Assembly: GCA_000469685.2 (NCBI GenBank)
Contig: LS997564.1
Span: 41,434,240-41,498,239 of the forward strand
Direction of reading: 5' to 3'
DNA: 64,000 nucleotides
From: Haemonchus contortus
Lineage: Eukaryota > Nematoda > Chromadorea > Rhabditida > Trichostrongylidae
The translations under genes and the position numbers were made by a program. The notes beneath the pieces are model-generated. The model did not search any database and was not told the DNA's origin. It saw nothing but the letters and a program-made list of their open reading frames with translations. How positions within the stretch are numbered: the first letter of the stretch is position 1; each line of letters opens with the position of its first letter. Shown one piece after another: positions 55,601-64,000 of the stretch.

Positions 55601-58600
55601 TTCTTCTTTGGAAGTTGGAAAGAGGTGTATCTTCTGTTCACCAACTGAGCAAACGTTACCTGCACTGGTTCACCGTAAACGAGTAGCCGGGTTAGCACAC
55701 AGATGACGACAAAGATATTCACGGACCACACGAAGCACGGTTGAATTACGCGAGTCTGCCACCACTCATGCGGTGTGAGATAGTTATCAAATGGATCTCC
55801 ATCCTAAAAAAATCAGAATCCCATCGGCACGAAGAATGGTTAAATCACCAGGGTTGACTGCTTACAGAATAGGTTGGTCACTAGCGCACCTTGTCGCCCG
55901 CGCCACAATTGGTCTTCACTCCCTTCACCCACTACTGTAGACTACGTTCAGTTTATGGTAACAAGAAAAGGAATGTCTATGCTAACCTCACTGATGATTC
56001 GTCCACCTGAAGGCAAAGATTCGTGGTAAAGGTTGCGGTTAGTTGAAACTGATGAACCAGTGGCTAACATGCTCAGCGGATTCCACATTAGCATTGCGAA
56101 CATGATAGCGAAGATGGTCACTCGTCCCTGAGTATTGGTGATTTTTTATAGTCCAGAGATGCGCTCCCAAAATAATCGGCATTAATTGTTTATCCGAAAT
56201 GTATCCGATGAGCATCAAGAAAATGCCGAGAAATTGATTTCTCATTCTCTATATAATGGAAGCTCACCTGCTCCATACTCGTTCGCGGACGCTTTGCTCC
56301 CTTCATTGGTAGCCTCGGTGATGTTGCTGGAGACGTCTGAAATGGAGAATAAGAAGGAATCGACTAGTGCATTTCGAAATCGGAGATACCGTAATGCCGG
56401 GAGATGAAGTAGAGGAGCTCAGAGCTGGCGATCCCATCAGCATCGTCTGTGGGGGTGGAATGACCTGCAAATTCGACTCGATTCATACACTTTTTTACAA
56501 AAGCTCTAAAATCGGTTTGTCATAAAATTTCAGGTTATAAGGGCACCGGTGGTCGAGGTTACGAGAGTAGGCTCATGCCTGCACTCAGTAAAGAAGTCAC
56601 CCAGCAACGACGACTTCGGATTAAGACTGTTAACCTCAGATCGCTAACTGTGAAGTGCACTGATCTGATGAAGCGAAGACACAGACTCAGTGTCGTCCTA
56701 TACCCTCAGCAGGCCGCTGGAAAGGTGCAAAGGCCATAGTAATCGGGGACGGCATGGTTTAGCAGTCGTGGGAAACGATGCGGGGATTATCTACAGTGTA
56801 AGGGAAACTCTGAAAGGGGCGATGATGGATTCGGAGGAGCGAATACATTGGGGTTCTAGAAGTGGAATCCAGCGAACTGTGAGGCGGAAGAAAGGGGCCT
56901 ATAAGCAAAAGGTGTGAGCTACAGTAGACCTAGCTTTCTACAGAAGTTGCAAGCTGAGCTGTCTACATTCTTTAGGCAGGGAGTATTAGCCAATAGGCAG
57001 TAATCACGAATGAAGACTTCAGTTCACTGAAGCAAGTGTGCTCAAATTAGTTTTGGACGCGATGGAACCAGAACGTCAATGCGATCAGCAAACAGCTTCT
57101 ATACAGCTGAAGATCTGTAATCAGTCTTTGGATGGTGTGGACACCTAGTAAGTCATAGGATCATCCAATTGGGAAGCACTGACTTCAAGGCTAAAAGAAA
57201 GCGTTTATAAGGAAAATATGGCGTGGCGTATTAAGAATGAACTCACCCAAGCTAGAAACTGTAGAAAATGAGTTTGGAGTTCGCAAATAGAAGGAGAGGG
57301 ACACATCCAACGAGAGATGCTCCCCGACGGCGTGGGATCAAGGCTACGCCAGGGAAGAAAGGATAAGAAAAGTTCAATTACAGGGGCTTCACAGTTGCTG
57401 ATTTATACAACGGCTTGGTAGGCGGGAATCGAAAATCGAGGTAAAAGTACCTAGTAGACAAACCTCAATATTGTGGCTGTGAAGGACTGATGAAAGCCGC
57501 TGCACTTCCAGTCTCAGGTCCTGATTTTCAGCCTCCAGCCTACTGATATGTTCTATGGCCTTTCGTAAAGTCGCTGACTTGCTCAACTGAAATACGGACA
57601 TCAGTTTGGAGTTCGCAACCAACGCTGAAGTGTCTCAACAAGTAAAAGTTCAAGAATCGCACTTTCGCATCGTCTCCGGCCAATATTGTTTTCAAGTGCT
57701 GTATACGGTCATTGATCGAGCAACGATATTTTTTCTCAATCAAATTGTGGGCAGTTCGCCGTTCTGTTTTTGGGCCTGGAAACAAAAATGTAGAGTGGCG
57801 CTGTCTTCTTTTTTGCCGTAGAGAACATACTAAAGAAGTTAGCGGGACCGACTGAGGGAAAAAAGTTCTGGATCCAGCGATAGGATCGCCCTCAAATCAT
57901 CAATGAAACTGAAACTACAAAGGGTGGTCACTTATTTGGAGGGGTGAAGCAATTGCTGCTCATCTTCATCATTCCTCGGGTACGGGAATATATTCTCGAT
58001 CGCACCTAATCAAGCTCGCTTCGCACCTAGGCGCGAAGTGACCTTAACTAGGTGCGAAGACTCCGCGGTAATTATGCTGCCCGCACTCGCTACTAATCGA
58101 GTTAAAACTTGTAAAGTTAAGAGGATAATGACAGTTCAAAAAAGTTGGATTTCTCTTTAGAAAATGAGTTTTTTGGAAGGAACAACTCCAATATCAATTC
58201 CAACGGTTTCAAGAGTATTTCTATGTATAATAAATAAGTTTAATGTAATATTTTATTCCAAGTTCCTGGGAAATGGGTGAAACAGTTCGGTTCGCTTCTT
58301 TTTTTCGGTATTTTCGCTTGTTTGCGATATCAAACAACCTTTACAGAAGCGATGTAGTTCTCTAGAGTTGTTTAATATTGGACTACTCTTCATTCATAGG
58401 TCATTGAACGCCCTACGGCTCACCATTCAGGCCATTTCACAGTTTTTACGTCATATAGCAAGTCTTCATGCTTATTTCAACTCCTCTCTCCAACTCACTG
58501 AAGAGAGGTCATTGAGAACTATTTATGCGGTGGGTGAGTGCTTTAACTACCGCTGCTTTCTTTATAAGACAGTTCGGTGTACTCTAGAGATGCACTGTAC

Positions 58601-59770
58601 TGTTTCGATGAACTTACGGGGTGTCCTCCCGCTTCAAATGTTTAGGAGTGAACGGTCCATGTGGCCCATTTCCTCCACTGTACGAACCTTTCGAGTTTCT
58701 TTACTACTTGGGAAGCTATCCAGATTCTTAACAAACAAAACTATCTTTGTTTTTACTTTTAAATTTATGTTTTCTTTTAGGTATTCTTATTACTGAGAAA
58801 CTGAACCATTCTCTTTCATACCACAGAAACTTTAATCACAAAATACATTGAACTAATTTATTACGCATGGAAATAAAACCCTCAAAACCGTTGGAACTGA
58901 TAGTGGAGCTTTTTCTTTCAAAAAAAAAACCATTTTTGTAAGAACTCCACTTCTTTGAACTGTTATTATCCTCTTTGGTTGACAAGTTTTAACTCGATTA
59001 GGAGCGAGTGCGAGCAGTATAATTATAGCGAAGTCTTCTCACCTAATTAAGGTCACTTCGCGCCTAGGTGCGAGGCGAGCTTGATTAGGTGCGATCGAAA
59101 ATATATTCGCACACCCTCATTCCTCTCATATCTTTCCTAATACAACCTTGTCTCCGCCTCCATTGTCTCACCTTTACGTCGTGGCTCGTCGATCGTCAAC
59201 TCATCTTCATCGTCTGAATCATCATCTTGAGGCCATACATCATCTCTCGGCACTCTAGTGGCCACAGCCGAAGGACGCGTTCTAACCATTGAATTTGAGC
59301 GAGTACTCCCTTTCAGTCGTTCCACCTGACCGGGGGACATGTTTACCTGAAGGATGGACATGAGGGAAGGGCGAGTTGTTGGATCGTGACGAGAACTTAC
59401 CAGTAATCTCAGAAGTTCTTCCTTCGTAGTTGTACCGCTGGTGGTGGTAGGGCTAATGGGTACAGAAGGTGGCATAAAATCGCCGATACTGCCACCGGAC
59501 GATGTTCGAGTCATCTGTACAGACACTGGCGATTCTACTTTCACGCAGGTGGCCGTTGTCGTTTGACAGGAGGAATATACACCCGGTGAGAGTACATAAC
59601 CTTGCTAAATATCTTTCTCGTTATAGTATCGTAGTGGTGAATAGGGGTAAACAGGCCAACCGCACCTCAGGCTGTGTCTGCATATACGCCTGTTTCGTAT
59701 CAATGTACATCTCTGACGGCGACATCACCGGAGGCAATGGTTGCATGGAGGGAGCTGCCAGCTGTTGAGA
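52630..59770 (-). CDS. sbp-1: Sterol regulatory element-binding protein (SREBP)
   Basis: A membrane-bound bHLH-zipper transcription factor; proteolysis releases the N-terminus to switch on lipid synthesis genes. Minus-strand exons in order: 59666-59770, 59401-59604, 59172-59346, 57663-57775, 57464-57586, 56390-56464, 56268-56336, 55987-56127, 55660-55803, 55452-55565, 55232-55329, 55040-55136, 54626-54930, then less certain exons near 54200-54480, 53900-54190 and 53100-53400, and the last exon 52630-52895. Domains: Pro/Ser-rich N-terminus with an acidic DDDSDDEDE stretch, then the b[23 protein letters not shown] with the SREBP-specific tyrosine. [20 protein letters not shown] (helix 2/zipper) follows, then two membrane spans ([36 protein letters not shown]) around a short lumenal loop. 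The C-terminal regulatory domain includes [32 protein letters not shown] and [12 protein letters not shown]. The first coding exon was not found. Confidence 0.93.
57978..59116. mobile_element. 1.14-kb Mutator-like foldback element in an sbp-1 intron
   Basis: Arms of about 170 bp pair as inverted repeats: ATCGCACCTAATCAAGCTCG, CACCTAGGCGCGAAGTGACC and TAATCGAGTTAAAACTTGT recur in complement at the other end. An exact 9-bp duplication TCATTCCTC borders it (57969-57977 and 59117-59125). Termini are GGGTACGGGAATATATT and, in complement, GGGTGTGCGAATATATT, close to the element at 45799-46058. The 142-codon frame inside (58368-58796, plus) has no transposase motif. It fills most of the intron before the first bHLH exon. 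Confidence 0.9.
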
Positions 59771-61258
59771 CTGCAAATAAGACAGTACCCTCAAGGTATG
59801 AACCTAAGAACTGCGAGCGGTGAGAAATTTGAATGGGGGTTCGAAGTCTTTCACATAAGATCTAAACAATAGCTTGTCAAGCTCTTAACCATTTAACTGT
59901 TCATAAAACACAGCTTATCATTCTCTTCCGCAAATCATATCAGCTCATTTATTTGCGTTTTGGGAGTCACAAGGTAAACCCGAGTTGTTCACTCTTTATT
60001 CATCCTTCACTCTCCAATTTCACTCTCCAAACCCGTTTATAGCTAATATAAGATTTCAAAAGGCGTGCCTGCATTCAGTAATTTATGGTATAGCGATGTG
60101 GCAGGTTTCCGTGATTTAATTTCTGAAGCAAACCGTATTCAAAGAGATGTCCAATGGAATGCGTAGGTGGTAGTAGGAGCAATGGTACCGTGAAATACGA
60201 AGCATGTTAAGGAAAGATCAACTCATATGGTCCGAGCATCAGCTCCAATGGCTCTTTATCTCCTAGAAAGCCTACGAATCGGATCTCATGATCTGAGTCG
60301 TATGCTGCCACATCCTAAAAGGGCTTATTGGCGAACAGAACATTATAACCTTATTAATGTCCTGTCTAGATCAAACTGGTGGCCAGCCTAGATGGCTCAC
60401 TGTAGCCGAGTGACAGCGAACACTTCTGCGGTTGTCTCTTTTTCCTGTTGTTCATTGTTCGATTTTTGTGCCCAATGCTCCCCTGTACTTCAATTCTTCA
60501 CCTATTGGTCATGGAGCTGTTATCTCCTTCATTCTGCCATCTCAGTCGACGAAATCCCTCGTCGCTGCCACCGATATTTGCAAGAACATGCATGCTTTTC
60601 ATGGCGCTGCGGAGTGATATCACAGTCGGTTGACAGTTGACAATTGGTACTGATAAGATAGCCATATCAATTTAAATACTTTTAAATTCGCGTATTAGCA
60701 CGGAACATATTCAAAAAACAGAAATTTTAATCAAAGAGCAAAGTATACGGCTTCCTTAGATTATAATTCAAATTCATAGTACTTAAAAGTCAGCATTTAT
60801 TATTTCACAGAGGACGTTGGATGGTAAGAATCCAACTCCAGAATTTTTTAAAGCAAATAAATTTGTTTGTCACGTTAATTGTTTTATTAAGGCTTCAGTT
60901 GCAAGATTTGTTAAGTGTAGACTATTAGTCTTGATGTGTACCTTCGACTTATTTCAGTTTCAAATTATATTGTAAAGGCACAGTTTACGAAAAAAATGGT
61001 TTGTGAGATTTCACCCTAGGATGAACCTGCGGCCCTAAGAATATTGCATGGACATTGTTCAGCCCAAAAACAGTCTCGACAGGGCATAACAAGGGCTCCA
61101 AAACTGGAGCCGTTGACATACACACCCAAATTGGCATATTGTGCTGCCCTTGTTGGGACTGCACAATTCACAACAGACCTTTAGATAAACCGCTATAAAC
61201 AGTACGCTCATGTGAGAGACGTCCAGACAGTTACAAACACATAATATCGTACAAATAG
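59771..61258. other. Upstream region of sbp-1; start exon not located
   Basis: A minus-strand acceptor at about 60316 opens a frame (DVAAYDSDHEIRFVGFLGDK) running to a stop near 60214. This could be an sbp-1 5' exon using an internal donor, or the end of another gene. A second open block at about 60490-60610 reads plausibly on both strands. Neither joins the known sbp-1 exons in phase with confidence. Confidence 0.3.
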
Positions 61259-61260
61259 TA

Positions 61261-62375
61261 AGGTGTCCGAAAGGTTTTAAGAAAATTATGCCTCCCAACC
61301 AAGAAAGCATGTTGATCCCATACACGCTGAAGCAGGTCTATAACTTCGATAGCAGGCAAAGGTCATTGTTAGTAGATTAATACTTTGACCGATTGGTATT
61401 CGACGTCGTTGGAGTGAAGTAATCGTCGGCTGGACAATGTGCGATCGACAGGACTACCGGAGCCATCTATTTCACCATTACGAAATTGTCGCTTCGACGG
61501 TTAGGCTTGGATTGAGATATTTTGACTGAGGCATCCTTTCTTGCCACCTACATGAATGCCACCGTCGTTTCCTCTGAGAAAAGATTAGCTTCGACGAAAA
61601 TGTCGAAGCGGACGTCTACTATCATTAAATACCGGCACTGTTCTGGCTGCTGTCAAAGCAATCCTCCCCAAAATTCCAGGAAATGGAAGGGACGATTTCT
61701 ACTCCCCATTTCATCATTCACGACTGTTCTACGCAAAATTCGCTTTCTAGACGGGACTATCTGCAAATATCCCTCACTCCTTGACTGACCAGGAGCGCTG
61801 TGGGCGAGCCAATACGTGTCAGAGGCTCGCCAAGAAGGACACGAGCTTATCATTCTTCTGCTCACTTGGGTGTTTCTTAATAAGATCCGATCTGAGTGTG
61901 CTGCAAAGAGCGCAAGGTGTTCTGTGAGCAAATGCGAGAGATGGTGTTTCAAGACACCATTTCACACCGATTAAAAGAGAATTTTCGATTCGGGGATAAT
62001 GCTCCACTACTTAACGCGAGGACGTCGATGGAGGAATTGTGATGGCTTGGTATGACCTGGCTGGCCCACTCCCCACGTATTCACCTCACCTCACCCCATA
62101 TGACCACCATACTTTCCGAAGCCACATGCTTGTTCGAAAGGGAAAAAATCCAACAAAAAATCAGATTCAACAATTTGTCAAGAAGTCGAATAGGTAGACG
62201 ACGAATGGATTGCGTCTCTTTCTTCTGAAGGAATGGCATCAGTGCCCTGTGCGGCAGATGGAGAAACATTGTGGCCAATAAAAGCCACCATCCTGGTTAC
62301 TAATCCGAGTTTATTATTGTGGATATTTTGTGTTGAAAAAACTGGCTCAATTTTCTCCAAACTTTCCGGACACCA
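61261..62375 (+). mobile_element. Heavily decayed mariner-type transposon
   Basis: Imperfect terminal repeats: AGGTGTCCGAAAGGTTTTAA on the left and, in complement, TGGTGTCCGGAAAGTTTGGA on the right, both bordered by TA. A plus-strand remnant near 62060-62170 reads YSPHLTPYDHHTFRSHMLVR followed by KNPTKNQIQQFVKK, matching the mariner C-terminal pattern (SPDLAPSDYHLF type). Many stops and frame changes show that it is old. Confidence 0.8.
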
Positions 62376-63378
62376 TATTACCATTTTTTACTTTCTTGAA
62401 GTCTTCTTAGATTTTTCGAAGCCAGACGATTTTAACGCTTTTCCCCACCATTGCACGCGCACTGTGGATTCTACTTATTTCACTTGAACTAGATACCTTA
62501 GGATAATCGTGAACTGTACCTTTATATCGTTTTCAATACTTTTCAACATATGGACTCATCTTAATCCACGTGCGTGATTCGCTGTTGAACTGAATGCGGA
62601 GAAAGTGAACAGCCGATGAGCAATGGCAGGACATATATTTCCGTAAGGGAACGTCTTCACTGTTCTTCTCCATGCCGACGACTTTATGACACCGTTGTTG
62701 CAGTGCGGCTCAGTATCGAAATCATTCAATGCAATATTGTGAAGTTAATGGCTTTGGCGGTGGAACAGGTACCAAAAAAGCAGCGATAAGGGGCATTTTT
62801 AGTTGAATGGCCACCACGGCTAAATCGTTTCGTTTAGCAGGCTATTTGTTGGGCATGTGTGGTGTAACTTTGACTCGATGTCCGCTCGAAAGCGGAGTTC
62901 CACGTTCTCGCAGAAGCGGTACTCTGCAATGGCTCCGATGCCTTTCGTATATAAGCCTAAGTAGATTTCCAAGCGGGCCATCCACCGTTGAAGATTTGGT
63001 TATTCACAGTTCTTCTCTGTCTAGACGACTGCTTCTGCTGAGGTTTCATGGGTAAAACTTGTCGGTTTATGTTCGCAAAGGTGGCGATTACTGATAATCA
63101 CTGATAAGTCATCGGTACGCGGCGACGAACACCTTTCTGTTTCATGGACAGCAAACCCTTTTCAGTCTTTACGATGGCTTCCCCCTTCTGTTCTTTTTCA
63201 AGCTTTGCAAATCTGCAAAAGTGCTGGAAAACCCACGGCACAGTTCTCGCGACAGCTTGACGGAATACCATCATAAAGCTTTTTGTTCTCATCAAAAGGG
63301 CCAATCCTCTTAATTTGCCCTCTGAAGCAGAACAAATGGAAACGGGTATTACAGGAAGACTATGGATATACGTTAGGT
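62376..63378. other. Intergenic, no gene recognised
   Basis: Short open frames on both strands (for example 62807-63055 plus and 63098-63304 minus) lack recognisable motifs or convincing splice context. Confidence 0.4.
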
Positions 63379-63448
63379 GTTTTCACTACGTAACGGGTTT
63401 GAACTCGAGCGCCATCGCTAGGGTTTGAGCCCGTTACGTAATGAAACA
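63379..63448. repeat. 70-bp hairpin
   Basis: The left arm TTTCACTACGTAACGGGTTT pairs with AGCCCGTTACGTAATGAAAC on the right, with a CGAGCGCCATCGCTAG loop region. No flanking duplication was identified. Confidence 0.8.
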
Positions 63449-64000
63449 GCTAACGCGGAGAGACAACTAGCTAGCTAAAGATCGCCGCGTGCCAAGTTGA
63501 TGGCCCTTGTTTCTATTAGCATGTTCCTTTTTATTGACCAGAGAATCCGATACCGTGAGTAATCGTTATGATCGCCTGGGGGTTACTGTATCAGTGCGGG
63601 AAGACCTAGGAGCGAATCAATAGCTGCGAAAAGAAGGGGGTTCTGCCGGTCAGCGTCAAATCGCCCCGGTGCATTCAGCGGAGTACTGGATGGGATTGAT
63701 CTGCTACAGTATCTCTATTGTGGAAAAGAGTGGAAGTAAACACATTCACCCTCGTCTTACGAGAAAGTGCTGAAATCGCTTATATGAGTGGTTTGTTTTA
63801 TGGGATGGATTATGAGAAACTCAAAGGTCCGTTCACTTTTCCGGGAGTTTGGCCACGGTGTACATAACTTTGTCCCGTCCCAAATAACAATCGAGACAAC
63901 GATGACCATCGCTTTGTTCCTCATTTTCCTTGTTTGGACTCGGGCTACGTTTTAACGGCAAGCGACCAACCAGTACCTTGATAGTTTACTGCTGATAATC
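63449..64000. other. Window end, no gene recognised
   Basis: No exon, RNA gene or repeat could be supported in the last 550 bases. Confidence 0.4.

Noticed and set aside
60392..60640. Plus-strand gene
   Set aside because: Open in several frames and readable on both strands, but with no splice partners or recognised family; kept only as a finding.

Overview
This window reads as nuclear DNA of a parasitic strongylid (clade V) nematode, probably hookworm-like. The conserved genes are split by many introns of roughly 50 to 1,500 bases with strong TTTCAG-type acceptors. Start codons sit a few bases behind 3' splice-like sites, which suits spliced-leader trans-splicing. The proteins match Caenorhabditis/metazoan families, and the DNA between and inside genes is full of Tc1/mariner-type and foldback elements. 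The species call is inference. Symbols are given by C. elegans orthology.

Layout. 1-3.9 kb is intergenic with a 551-bp foldback element. 3.9-9.5 kb (+) is a cullin-4 gene in 23 exons (800 aa, phase-checked). 9.8-15.5 kb (+) is a TruA-type tRNA pseudouridine synthase (347 aa, 9 exons), only 270 bp behind cul-4, so possibly its operon partner. Its introns hold a mariner element and a GC-rich minisatellite. 15.5-23.5 kb has no recognisable gene. 23.5 to about 29.5 kb (+) is a ZDHHC5/8-like palmitoyltransferase with an unresolved 3' end. 32.4-36.5 kb (+) is pir-1, the DUSP11-type RNA 5'-phosphatase (362 aa, 10 exons), with a mariner in one intron. 37.1-46.8 kb (+) is emb-30/APC4 in 24 exons (about 1,008 aa), with one apparent single-base frameshift in an A6 run. 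46.8-52.6 kb is repeat-rich: hairpin elements, a decayed Tc1-like transposon and two related repeats around it. 52.6-59.8 kb (-) is SREBP/sbp-1, convergent with emb-30. 59.8-64 kb holds a decayed mariner-type element and no clear gene.

The six genes are housekeeping or regulatory: protein degradation (CUL-4, APC4), tRNA modification, protein lipidation, RNA 5'-end processing and sterol/lipid transcription. Nothing indicates one joint pathway. The most distinctive signal is the set of non-autonomous inverted-repeat elements. At least four have recognisable target-site duplications. Two share GGGTGTG-like termini with 9-10 bp duplications (Mutator-like), and two others share a G-ACTATT-like terminus. 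Several sit inside introns of essential genes. Exon borders were deduced by eye from splice signals, reading phase and remembered family alignments; no search or transcript data was available.
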